NCBI GenBank assembly: GCA_035292685.1
Contig: DATDPP010000040.1
Location: 129,919-193,918, forward strand
DNA from: JALYNX01 sp035292685
Lineage (GTDB): Bacteria > Actinomycetota > Acidimicrobiia > Spongiisociales > ZC4RG35
Length of the DNA: 64,000 nucleotides
Direction of reading: 5' to 3'
A program made the position numbers and the translations under genes. Position 1 is the first letter of the stretch, and every line of letters starts with the position of its first letter. Shown piece after piece: positions 42,431 through 50,127 of the stretch. The notes under the pieces were generated by a model. It saw only the letters and a program-made list of their open reading frames with translations, was not told the origin of the DNA and did no database searches.

Positions 42431-42562
42431 CGTTGCCTACAACAGATCCCTCCTCCCAGGGCAACTCGGGGCGACGCCAGCGTCGCCCCGAATTCGTTTC
42501 GGGTGGCACCTTTGTAATCGGGACCCACAGGTCCGTATCTGACCCCTCCTCGTCCCAATTAC
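42431..42562 (+). ncRNA. Candidate structured RNA with C-rich hairpin loops
   Basis: In the 268-bp gap, GTTGCC/GGCAAC forms a 6-bp stem (42431-42436 with 42460-42465 region) whose loop holds CCCTCCTCCC. An 11-bp GC terminator-like hairpin follows (42466-42491). A third dyad, GTAATCGGGAC/GTCCCAATTAC (42514-42524/42552-42562, one mismatch), again has CCCCTCCTC in its loop. The layout recalls actinobacterial 6C-type RNAs, and CCUCC loops could pair with Shine-Dalgarno sequences. No clear promoter is seen, and the strand is a guess. Confidence 0.35.
42466..42491. terminator. Strong GC hairpin
   Basis: TCGGGGCGACG (42466-42476) and CGTCGCCCCGA (42481-42491) pair perfectly over 11 bp around a CCAG tetraloop, followed by ATTCGTTT. 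This is the best terminator-like structure in the gap between the PIG-L and IclR genes. It may serve the IclR gene on the minus strand or an RNA on the plus strand. Confidence 0.6.
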
Positions 42563-42574
42563 GGGAGGGTGACG

Positions 42575-43354
42575 TCAGCCGACCCGGTGAGCACCGGCCT
42601 GCTTGCTCACTTCCTGAGCGGTGGCCAAGAGTTGGGGGAGGAACTCCTCACGCAAGCGGGTCATGTCGGCCCGGGTGGCATGACAGGACACGTTCATGGC
42701 CGCCAGCACCTCACCGCGGCTGTTGTGGATGGGCGCCGCCAACGAGCGCACCCCTTCTTCGAGCTCCTGGTCGACCAGGGCGTAGCCCTGATCTCGAGTC
42801 TTGTGCAGGATCGCTCGAAACTCGTCCTTGTCCGTGGTGGTGTACCGGGTGAGCGGTTCGAATGTGGTGCGGGCGATGTAGTCCTCGATCTCGGAATCGG
42901 GACGGCTGGCCATGAGGACTCTTCCCATAGAGGTGGGATAAGCGGGTAGACGCGACCCGAGAGCGAGGGAAATCGTCATGATCCTGGTGGTGGGGACCCG
43001 GGCCACGTAAACGATGTCGGAACCATCCAGGATCGAAAGAGAGGACGACTCCTTGACCGCTTCGACCAAGCGCTCCATCGGCCCCTGAGCCAGTTCCAAG
43101 ACCTGGAACGAGGAGAGGAAGGAATAGCCCAGGTCGAGCACCTTGGGCGTCAACGAGAACAACCTCCCGTTCCGGCGCACGTAGCCGAGCTCGGCCAGGG
43201 TGAGCAGCATGCGCCTGACGGTGGCCCTGGTGAGACCGGTCAGCTCAGCCACCTCGCTCAGTGTTTGGGCGGGGCGCTCCTTCGAAAAGGAATCGATCAC
43301 GGCCAAGCCCCGCTCCAGGGATTGGATGAAGTCACCGGACCGTTCTTCGGGCAT
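42575..43354 (-). CDS. IclR-family transcriptional regulator (PcaR-like)
   Basis: A 259-residue regulator. The N-terminal winged helix-turn-helix (~10-70) contains ERGLAVIDSFSKERPAQTLSEVAELTGLTRATVRRMLLTL, like PcaR/PcaU/PobR regulators of the 3-oxoadipate pathway. The C-terminal effector-binding domain has SLSILDGSDIVYVARVPTTRI, YPTSMGRVLMA and LAAPIHNSRGEVLAAMNVS. Given the hydroquinone/hydroxyquinol operon nearby, it probably regulates aromatic catabolism (inference). ATG 43354 follows TATCAT by 8 nt, with a palindrome just upstream that could be its autoregulatory site. Confidence 0.82.
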   Translation of the reverse strand: MPEERSGDFIQSLERGLAVIDSFSKERPAQTLSEVAELTGLTRATVRRMLLTLAELGYVRRNGRLFSLTPKVLDLGYSFLSSFQVLELAQGPMERLVEAVKESSSLSILDGSDIVYVARVPTTRIMTISLALGSRLPAYPTSMGRVLMASRPDSEIEDYIARTTFEPLTRYTTTDKDEFRAILHKTRDQGYALVDQELEEGVRSLAAPIHNSRGEVLAAMNVSCHATRADMTRLREEFLPQLLATAQEVSKQAGAHRVG

Positions 43355-43375
43355 CACCTGGAATGATAGTGACCT

Positions 43376-43392
43376 TGTTCGCAGAGCGAACA
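43376..43392. promoter_or_regulatory. IclR-type operator candidate
   Basis: TGTTCGCAGAGCGAACA is a 17-bp dyad with perfect 7-bp arms and a 3-bp centre. It lies just upstream of the IclR gene's -10 box (43368-43363), in the -35 position. The GTTCG...CGAAC arm and 15-bp core resemble the operators reported for PcaR/PcaU-type regulators, supporting self-regulation. Confidence 0.5.
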
Positions 43393-43407
43393 GGGTCCCC
43401 ACCAGCC

Positions 43408-44424
43408 CTAGCCCGACGGCTGTTTCTGCGGCTTGGCCGGGCCGCCCCAACCCGTGGGTGGGGCCGGCGCCTCCGACCGCGCCGCCCCCGGCACCAGTAT
43501 CTCCTTGGTCCCAACCGTCGTCGCCGTGAGCTGGGCGATCACGTCATCGATGTCGGCCGTATTCGGCAGAACACACCGGACCTCGCCGATCCCGAGATGG
43601 GCAAGCTCGATCATGATGTCCTGACAGCGCTCGAGATCACCGTGGATGCCGATGGCTCTGGTGTCCATCTGAGCCAGCATGTCGTCGATCTCGACGCGGA
43701 CATCGGACTCGGCGTTGGTCCGACCCACCGACACCGGGAGCTGGATGGCAAAGCCCAGGCTGTCGGGATCCCGGCCGCCTTCGGCTGCTGCCGAGCGGGC
43801 CCCCTCGACCATTGCCTCGATCTCGGTCATCTGTCGCGTTGGGAGCAACATGTTGTCGGCCATGCCTACTGCGATCGCAAGCTGGCGAGGCCCTCCGGCT
43901 TCAAGGGTCAAGGTGGGCCCGTCCGGCTGCGGTGAGGAGATGCCGAGGGCCGGCCCACCTTCTTCCAAAGACTCACCTCGGGTCAGGGTGGCGAGGACGT
44001 GAGCAAACCGGCCCATCTCTTCGATCCGGGCCGCGGCGTCCGGAAATGCCAGCCCGAGCCCGACATGCTCCTTTTCGTACCACCCGGCCGCCACTCCCAA
44101 CTCGAGACGACCATCGATGACCGTGTCCATCGAGCCCACCATCGCCGCCGTCGCCTGGGGAGAGCGAAGCCCGGAGTTGAACATGATGCCGACCCTGATC
44201 CTCGAGGTGTACATGGAGGCGATCGTCAACATGGTCCACGCCTCCATCCGGGAAAGGCCGTCGGATGTGATGAAACGGTCGTTGACCCACAGAGCCTGGA
44301 GCCCGGCCCGTTCCGCCATCTGGGCCACGCGCATCGTTTGAATTGGGCCGTTCCTGGGATCGAGCACCAGCGCCAGGCGCACCAGACGGCCTGGTGGCGC
44401 CGCAACAGGTCGGAACTCTCTCAT
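43408..44424 (-). CDS. LLM-class flavin-dependent oxidoreductase
   Basis: Luciferase-like TIM-barrel protein (338 aa) using FMN or F420. The N-terminal strand VRLALVLDPRNG, AERAGLQALWVNDRF, LTIASMYTSRIRVGIMF and RLELGVAAGWYEKEHVGLGLAFPDAAARIEEM are typical of F420-dependent or FMN LLM enzymes in actinobacteria. The substrate is unknown; its place next to the IclR gene hints at aromatic or hydroxylated substrates. The C-terminal ~20 residues are Pro/Ala/Gly-rich and probably disordered. The start ATG is 44424; a longer upstream frame exists but overlaps the divergent gene. Confidence 0.8.
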   Translation of the reverse strand: MREFRPVAAPPGRLVRLALVLDPRNGPIQTMRVAQMAERAGLQALWVNDRFITSDGLSRMEAWTMLTIASMYTSRIRVGIMFNSGLRSPQATAAMVGSMDTVIDGRLELGVAAGWYEKEHVGLGLAFPDAAARIEEMGRFAHVLATLTRGESLEEGGPALGISSPQPDGPTLTLEAGGPRQLAIAVGMADNMLLPTRQMTEIEAMVEGARSAAAEGGRDPDSLGFAIQLPVSVGRTNAESDVRVEIDDMLAQMDTRAIGIHGDLERCQDIMIELAHLGIGEVRCVLPNTADIDDVIAQLTATTVGTKEILVPGAARSEAPAPPTGWGGPAKPQKQPSG

Positions 44425-44470
44425 CTCGCGTCGATTACCTGGGTCGAGATTGGCTCGGAGGGCGGCAGCG

Positions 44471-44476
44471 TACACT
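44471..44476 (+). promoter_or_regulatory. Leaderless -10 box of the VWA gene
   Basis: TACACT lies 7 nt upstream of the GTG at 44484 with no ribosome-binding site between. It fixes the start of the VWA protein well inside a longer open frame that runs back across the LLM gene's start. Confidence 0.5.
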
Positions 44477-44483
44477 GCCGGTC

Positions 44484-45899
44484 GTGGTCCCAGAGCTGTT
44501 GGAGCTGATCCATCACCTGCGCCAAGCGGGGATCCCGGTGTCGATGGTCGAGACCGTGGATGCGGCGCAGGCCCTGCAACGGGTCGACTTGAGGCGTCGG
44601 GACCAGGTCAAAGCCACCCTGGGGAGCACCCTCGTCAAGAGGGCCGACCACCGCCCCATATTCGAGGCCCATTTCGACCTCTATTTCTCCTCTCTGCGCG
44701 ACCCAGATCAACCCCAGGATCGATTGACGGCCCAGGGCCCCCGGTCCTCGATCGGGCCGATAGTCATGCGCTCCGAGTACGGAGGTCGATCCGATCAGGA
44801 GGACTTCGACTTCATCCAGGTCTTGCTCGATGCCCTGCTCCGCGCCGACGACGCCGCCCTCCGCGCTCTGGCGGAAACCGCGGTGACCGAGTTCGGCCAC
44901 ATCGACTCCGAGCGGTCGGCCTCGATGAAGTACTACCTGCACCGGATCATGAGGGAGCTCGATCTCGGCTGGCTGATGCAACAGGCGAGAGCGCGAATCA
45001 GGAGCGATTCGGCTGATGACTTCGAGGCCGAACTCGACATTCGGGCCCTCGAACAACGGATTGCCAAGTTCAAGGAGCGAATCCAGAACGAGATCAACCG
45101 CAAGCTGGCCAAGGACCGGGACTTCGACATCGACATCGCCCTGGCTGCCCAGCTCGACCCGGTGGAAGAGATCGACTTCCTGGCGGCCTCCCCCGAGCAG
45201 CTGAAGAGGATGCGTCAGGCGGTGCGTCCCCTGGCGCGTCGCCTCGCCGCCAAGCTGGCACAACGCAGGAGGAGACGCCATAAGGGCAGGATCGACGTTC
45301 GCCGCACCGTGCGTCGCTCCCTGTCGGCCGGCGGCGTGCCTTTCGATCCTGCCTACCGGGCACGAAGGGAGTCGAGGCCCGACCTCTATCTGGTCGCTGA
45401 CGTCTCGGGGTCGGTGGCCAAATTTGCCGAGTTCACCATGAGCTTCCTCAATGCGATGAGCAACGAATTCCCCAAGCTGCGCTGCTTCATCTTTGTCGAC
45501 GGTGCCGAGGAGGTCACCCGGGAGATCGGCGAGGGCATCGGTCTGCGCAATGTCAAGCACCTGATCGCCAGGTCACGAGACATCTCCAACGACGGGCACT
45601 CGGATCACGCCAAAGCCTTCGACATGTTCTGGGCCAAATACGGCAAGTCGATAACCGGCACTTCGACCGTCATCTTCACCGGCGATGCCCGCAACAACCA
45701 TCGGGTCGACGACGCAGGCTTGACCGTGCTGCGCCGGATCCACGATCGCTCCAAGCAGGTCTATTGGCTGAACCCCGAGCCGAGGGGTGACTGGGGCGAT
45801 GAGGACTCCCTGATGCTCGAGTTCAAGCGGTTCTGCACCGGGGTCTACGAGGTGCGCAACCTGAATCAGTTGCAAGAGTTTGTCCTGGAGATCGCCTAG
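44484..45899 (+). CDS. VWA-domain protein (CoxE-like)
   Basis: A 471-residue cytoplasmic protein. The N-terminal helical CoxE-like region (~1-290) includes a basic stretch of alternating Lys/Arg (LAAKLAQRRRRRHKGRIDVRRTVRRSL). It precedes a C-terminal von Willebrand A domain whose metal-ion-dependent adhesion site begins DVSGS (~310). CoxE/NorD-type VWA proteins work with MoxR-class ATPases to insert or activate metal centres. Its probable partner, a MoxR gene, lies 3 kb away on the opposite strand in the hydroquinone operon. The start GTG follows TACACT by 7 nt. Confidence 0.8.
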   Translation: MVPELLELIHHLRQAGIPVSMVETVDAAQALQRVDLRRRDQVKATLGSTLVKRADHRPIFEAHFDLYFSSLRDPDQPQDRLTAQGPRSSIGPIVMRSEYGGRSDQEDFDFIQVLLDALLRADDAALRALAETAVTEFGHIDSERSASMKYYLHRIMRELDLGWLMQQARARIRSDSADDFEAELDIRALEQRIAKFKERIQNEINRKLAKDRDFDIDIALAAQLDPVEEIDFLAASPEQLKRMRQAVRPLARRLAAKLAQRRRRRHKGRIDVRRTVRRSLSAGGVPFDPAYRARRESRPDLYLVADVSGSVAKFAEFTMSFLNAMSNEFPKLRCFIFVDGAEEVTREIGEGIGLRNVKHLIARSRDISNDGHSDHAKAFDMFWAKYGKSITGTSTVIFTGDARNNHRVDDAGLTVLRRIHDRSKQVYWLNPEPRGDWGDEDSLMLEFKRFCTGVYEVRNLNQLQEFVLEIA

Positions 45900-45923
45900 G
45901 GGCATCAGGTCTATCCTCGCCAT

Positions 45924-47276
45924 GTGGAGCGCACGACCGGCTACGCACGCCTCGGCCCGGATCGGATCGCGTACGAAGTCGTAACCTCCAAACCGGACTC
46001 ACCCATCGACCTGGTCCTGACCGCAGGCAGTTTCGGAGCATTCGACACGGACTGGGAGGATCCTCAGGCCGAGCTCTTCTTTCGCCGGCTCGCCTCGTTC
46101 GCCCGCGTCATCCGTTTCGACCGTCGGGGCACCGGCGCCTCCGACCCGCTGCCCCTCGACGCCCTCCCCCCATGGGAGTCATTCGTCGAGGAGCTCGAGT
46201 GCGTGATGCAGGATGTGGGCAGCGAGCGGGCAGCCATCATGACCACCTACGACGCCGGGCCCATGGGCATGCTGTTTGCCGCCACCAAGCCCGAGCGCAC
46301 CGCAGCGCTGATCCTGGTCAACACCAGCAGCAAGTACGTGGCCTCCGACGACTACCCGATCGGCTTCCCCGCCGAAGCCGCCGAAGAGTTGAACCGGACC
46401 ATGGCCGAGCGCTGGGGCAGCGACCAGCACGTGCTGTTACAGGTGCCAAGTCGGGCCGACGACCCGCAGTTCAGGACTTGGTATGCCAAGAAGACCCGCT
46501 CGATCGCCGGTCCGGCTGCCGCAGCAGCCTATTTCCGGGCGATGTTCACCGCAGATGCCCGAGCTCTGCTCCCGGCCATTCATGTGCCCACGCTGGTGTT
46601 GCATCGAAGGGCCTACCGCTTCATGCCGATCGCACACGGGCAATACCTAGCGGACCACATCGACGGCGCCCGCATGGTGGAGCTCCCCGGCTCCGACGGC
46701 CCTCTCTTTTGGGAACAGCCAGACGAGGCACTCGATGCCATCGAGGAGTTCCTCACCGGAGTCACCCACGCGGCGCCGACAGACAGGGTCCTGGCGACCG
46801 TGCTCTATACCGACATCGTGGATTCCACCCGTCTGCTGGCGGAGATGGGTGACGCCCGTTGGCGCGGTGTCTTGGACACCCACGACGACCTGGCGGGACG
46901 GTTTGTGGTCGAGCACGGGGGGCGGCTCGTCAAGACCATGGGCGACGGCGTGCTCGCAACTTTCGACGGCCCCGGGCGCGGAATCCGGTTCGCGGCCGGA
47001 TTCCGCCAACGGCTTCACGCGATGGCCGTGACGATCCGCTCCGGGATCCACACCGGCGAAATCGAGGTCCGAGGCGACGACGTCGGAGGGATGGCGGTCC
47101 ACCTCACCGCTCGGATCATGGGAGCCGCCGACCCGGGCGAGATCTTGGTGTCGCGAACGGTCAAGGACCTGGTTGTGGGCTCGGACCTCGCATTCGAAGA
47201 TCGCGGCGTGCACCACCTCAAGGGCATCGACGGCGAGTGGCAGTTGTGGGCCGTGAAATCCCCGGCTGAGTCTTAG
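45924..47276 (+). CDS. Alpha/beta-hydrolase-fold protein fused to a class III nucleotide cyclase
   Basis: A 450-residue two-domain protein. Residues ~1-278 have the alpha/beta hydrolase fold (FDRRGTGASDP; C-terminal VPTLVLHR). The nucleophile position of the usual GxSxGG elbow is Asp110 (TTYDAGPMG) and the expected late His is missing (PGSDGPLFW), so it is probably a non-catalytic sensor. Residues ~288-445 form the class III cyclase with metal Asps 297 and 341 (LYTDIVDST, KTMGDGVLATF), and MAVHLTARIMGAADPGEILVS. Presumed to make cAMP. The GTG start lies 6 nt after TATCCT. It overlaps chqB's 3' end by 4 nt. Confidence 0.85.
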   Translation: MERTTGYARLGPDRIAYEVVTSKPDSPIDLVLTAGSFGAFDTDWEDPQAELFFRRLASFARVIRFDRRGTGASDPLPLDALPPWESFVEELECVMQDVGSERAAIMTTYDAGPMGMLFAATKPERTAALILVNTSSKYVASDDYPIGFPAEAAEELNRTMAERWGSDQHVLLQVPSRADDPQFRTWYAKKTRSIAGPAAAAAYFRAMFTADARALLPAIHVPTLVLHRRAYRFMPIAHGQYLADHIDGARMVELPGSDGPLFWEQPDEALDAIEEFLTGVTHAAPTDRVLATVLYTDIVDSTRLLAEMGDARWRGVLDTHDDLAGRFVVEHGGRLVKTMGDGVLATFDGPGRGIRFAAGFRQRLHAMAVTIRSGIHTGEIEVRGDDVGGMAVHLTARIMGAADPGEILVSRTVKDLVVGSDLAFEDRGVHHLKGIDGEWQLWAVKSPAES

Positions 47277-48142
47277 CCGACCGGCTCCATCGTGAAGTCG
47301 AACCGCACCTCGGTGAAGGGGGAAACAACCCCCCAACGCTCGGCGTCTTCCGGACACTCGTTCACGATGAACTCGGTCACCAGCCCATCCTTCACCCCGA
47401 GCACCGCGTCGGACTCGAGATAGGGGTCCCCCTCTACGAAGATGTGGGTGATGAGCCGCTCGTGGGCGGCGGCATCGATCATGAAATGGATGTGGGCCGG
47501 GCGCATCGGATGTCGCCCCGTAGCTCGCAACATGTCACCCACCGGCCCGTCGTCGGGTATCGGATAGGCAGCGGGTTTCACCGTGACGAACCAGAAGCGC
47601 CCCTCGGCATCGGTGTGGAACAGCCCGCGCAGGTTCATCTCCGGCTGAGCCGGGTCCTGGACGTCGTAGAGCCCTGCGGGCGACGCCTGCCAGACGTCGA
47701 TGACCGCACCAGCCAGCGGCAGGCCATTCTCTCCCTTGACCACGCCATGGACCACTGTTGTCTCACCGGCGGCGGCCTGGGGGCCGCGGGCAATGCGGGC
47801 GCCGTTCTCGAGATGTGGCGAGCCCGACACCCAAAACGGCCCGAACACCGTGCTCTCGGTCGATGCAGCCGACTTCCGATGATTGATGGCGTCGACAAGG
47901 ATGCTCGCACCGAGGGTGTCTGACAAGAGGATGAACTCCTGACGCTTGTCGTCGGAGATCTGGCCGGTGGCGGTAAGGAACCGGATGCCCACCATCCACT
48001 CCTCCTCCGTCAACTCGACATCGCGGATGAAGGCATGGAGGTGACGGATAAGGCTCTCCATCACCACGGTGAGCCGGGGATCCTCCGCCTTGATCAGCCC
48101 GACTGCGGCTTCGGTGACCGTGCTCTCGTTGATGTTGCGCAT
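47273..48142 (-). CDS. chqB: Intradiol dioxygenase, probable hydroxyquinol 1,2-dioxygenase
   Basis: Non-haem Fe(III) ring-cleaving enzyme (289 aa) converting hydroxyquinol (1,2,4-benzenetriol) to maleylacetate. The helical N-terminal dimerisation domain (~1-100) is followed by the intradiol beta-sandwich. Iron ligands are Tyr159 (AGLYDVQ), Tyr193 (AAYPIPDDGPVG), His217 and His219 (RPAHIHF); the spacing matches hydroxyquinol dioxygenases. The next enzyme it needs, maleylacetate reductase, is in the same operon, which favours hydroxyquinol over catechol. Its ATG overlaps the moxR stop by 1 nt. Last gene of the operon. Confidence 0.83.
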   Translation of the reverse strand: MRNINESTVTEAAVGLIKAEDPRLTVVMESLIRHLHAFIRDVELTEEEWMVGIRFLTATGQISDDKRQEFILLSDTLGASILVDAINHRKSAASTESTVFGPFWVSGSPHLENGARIARGPQAAAGETTVVHGVVKGENGLPLAGAVIDVWQASPAGLYDVQDPAQPEMNLRGLFHTDAEGRFWFVTVKPAAYPIPDDGPVGDMLRATGRHPMRPAHIHFMIDAAAHERLITHIFVEGDPYLESDAVLGVKDGLVTEFIVNECPEDAERWGVVSPFTEVRFDFTMEPVG

Positions 48143-49032
48143 CAGCGGGCTGCCTTCAACGCCTCGCCGATCTTGTCGTTGTCGCCGGAGTACTTGAGCA
48201 GGAGATTCAACGTCGCCTTGATGTCGTCACGTGTCAACTCCTGTCGACCGAGCACGAGCAGGGTTCGCGCCCAGTCGAGGGTCTCGGAGACGGAAGGCGG
48301 CTTCTTCAGCTCGAAGGAACGGATCCAAGAAACGACTTCGGCGCAGTTTGCAGCCAAGGCCGAGCCGATCCCAGGGATCCTGGCCTCGATGATCGCCTGC
48401 TCCCTCTCGATCGTCGGATAGTCCAGGTCCAGAAAGACGCAACGGCGCTTGAGCGCTTCGGACAACTCCCGTGTGTTGTTCGAGGTGAGGAAGACCGAGG
48501 GTCGGGTGGTGGCGACGATCGTCCCCAACTCGGGGACCGACACCTGGAAGTCGGAGAGGATCTCGAGAAGCAAGGCTTCGGTCTCGACCTCGATGCGGTC
48601 CACCTCGTCGATGAGGAGTACCACCGGCTCCGCGGCCCTGATCGCCGCCAGTAGCGGCCTTTCCAGGAGGAAGTCCTCGTCGAAGATGTCCGACTCCGTC
48701 TGCTCCCAGTCGGCATCCTCGGGCTCGGCCTGGATCCTGAGCAGCTGTTTCTTGTAGTTCCACTCGTACAGGGCCTTGGACTCGTCGAGACCCTCGTAAC
48801 ACTGGAGCCGGATGAGACGGCGGCCGGTGATCTCGGCCACAGCCTTGGCCAACTCGGTTTTGCCGACCCCGGCGGGGCCCTCACAAAGGACCGGCTTGCC
48901 CAGCACGTCGGCGACGAAGATCGAAGTCGCGATCCGCTCGTCGGCCAAATAGGAAGCGCCGGCCAGACGCTCCAGGACCTGATCGGGGTCGCGGAAGGAC
49001 GAGCCGGGGGTCAGTGTCGGGTCAACCGTCAC
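48142..49032 (-). CDS. MoxR-family AAA+ ATPase inside the hydroquinone operon
   Basis: A 296-residue MoxR/CoxD-type ATPase. Walker A is GPAGVGKTELAKA (~residues 52-64) and Walker B is VVLLIDEVDR. Sensor 1 is FLTSNNTRELSEALKRRC with the arginine finger region, and QCYEGLDESKALYEWNYKKQ is typical of CoxD/MoxR. MoxR proteins with VWA partners remodel or load metal enzymes. A perfect GGAGG precedes GTG 49032. It is translationally coupled to the intradiol dioxygenase, suggesting a maturation role for an iron ring-cleavage enzyme (inference). It lies 30 bp after maleylacetate reductase. Confidence 0.82.
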   Translation of the reverse strand: MTVDPTLTPGSSFRDPDQVLERLAGASYLADERIATSIFVADVLGKPVLCEGPAGVGKTELAKAVAEITGRRLIRLQCYEGLDESKALYEWNYKKQLLRIQAEPEDADWEQTESDIFDEDFLLERPLLAAIRAAEPVVLLIDEVDRIEVETEALLLEILSDFQVSVPELGTIVATTRPSVFLTSNNTRELSEALKRRCVFLDLDYPTIEREQAIIEARIPGIGSALAANCAEVVSWIRSFELKKPPSVSETLDWARTLLVLGRQELTRDDIKATLNLLLKYSGDNDKIGEALKAAR

Positions 49033-49062
49033 GTTTCCTCCGAGCGGCGATGGTGCGACATC

Positions 49063-50127
49063 CTATTGCGCTGATGGGGGACGGCCCGCTAATGCGTCCT
49101 CCAAGAGTTGCCTGATCCATTCCCGCTCGACTGGCCTCGGGTTGTAGCCCACGCCGTCGACGATCATCTCGGTCGCCCTGTCGAGATCCGCCTCCGTGAT
49201 CCCCAGCTCCGCAAGGCTGGTGTGGGCGCCGAGCGCCCCGGCGAGCTCGAAAAGCCCGATCGCGGTGTCGGTGACCCCCATGGCGTCCGCCAGGGCAGCC
49301 ATCACCTCGGGCTCTGATTCCCGGTTGTAGGCGACGACGTGGGGGAGGATGACGGCGTTGGCGTCGCCGTGAGCAAGCCCAAAGGTGCCCCCGAGCACGT
49401 GGCAGATCCGATGATGGATCGCCATTCCCACTGCTCCCAAAGAGGCGCCGGCCAGAAATGCCCCATAGAGCAGGTCGGATCGGCCCTCGACGTCACTGGG
49501 ATCCCCGGCGACCATGAGCGAGCCTCGCTGCAGCGCCCTGACTCCCTCCAGGGCCATGATCGTGACGATCGGGCTCCGCTCCTGTGCGTAGAGAGCCTCG
49601 ACGCAATGAGCGAGGGCATTCATCGTGCTCCCTGAAGTGACCTCTCTCGGCAGGCCGAGGGTCAGGTCGACGTCGTAGATCACGGTCTGTGGCTTCACCC
49701 TGGGATCCCGACCGGTGCGCTTCACCTCCCCGGCAGTGATCCCGTAGATGGGAGTCATCTCGGATCCGGCATAAGTTGTGGGGATGGCGAGGAAGCTGAG
49801 CTCCCTCTCGAGCACGATTGCCTTGCCGACACCTGTCGTCGAGCCGCCACCGATGGTCACCACGGCATCGGCCTGACGGTCATCGGTCAGGCGGCGGGCA
49901 ACCTCGACTTCCTCGATAGGCACATGAGGCTCGATCTCACCGATCCGTCCCACTACCCGCTCGCCGAGCGCCGATTCGATCTGATCGGCCTCCGTCTTGG
50001 CCATGTTGTCGGCGATGAGGACGACCCGCCCCGCCCCAAGGGCATCGAGCTCGTCGGGCAGGCGGGCGAGCGTTCCAAAGCCGAATACAACCCGCGCCGG
50101 CAAGACCTGATAGGTGAAGGGTCTCAC
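49063..50127 (-). CDS. macA: Maleylacetate reductase
   Basis: Iron-containing-alcohol-dehydrogenase-like enzyme (354 aa) reducing maleylacetate to 3-oxoadipate with NAD(P)H. The protein has VVFGFGTLARLP, the nucleotide-binding VVTIGGGSTTGVGKA, TTYAGSEMTPIYGIT, SGSTMNALAHCVEALY and IHHRICHVLGGTFGLAHGDAN. The GGGSTTGVGKA and MNALAHCVEALY motifs separate this group from ordinary alcohol dehydrogenases. The GTG start at 50127 overlaps the upstream CoA-transferase stop (GTGA), with AAGGAGG upstream. Both ring-cleavage routes in the operon converge here. Confidence 0.9.
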   Translation of the reverse strand: MRPFTYQVLPARVVFGFGTLARLPDELDALGAGRVVLIADNMAKTEADQIESALGERVVGRIGEIEPHVPIEEVEVARRLTDDRQADAVVTIGGGSTTGVGKAIVLERELSFLAIPTTYAGSEMTPIYGITAGEVKRTGRDPRVKPQTVIYDVDLTLGLPREVTSGSTMNALAHCVEALYAQERSPIVTIMALEGVRALQRGSLMVAGDPSDVEGRSDLLYGAFLAGASLGAVGMAIHHRICHVLGGTFGLAHGDANAVILPHVVAYNRESEPEVMAALADAMGVTDTAIGLFELAGALGAHTSLAELGITEADLDRATEMIVDGVGYNPRPVEREWIRQLLEDALAGRPPSAQ

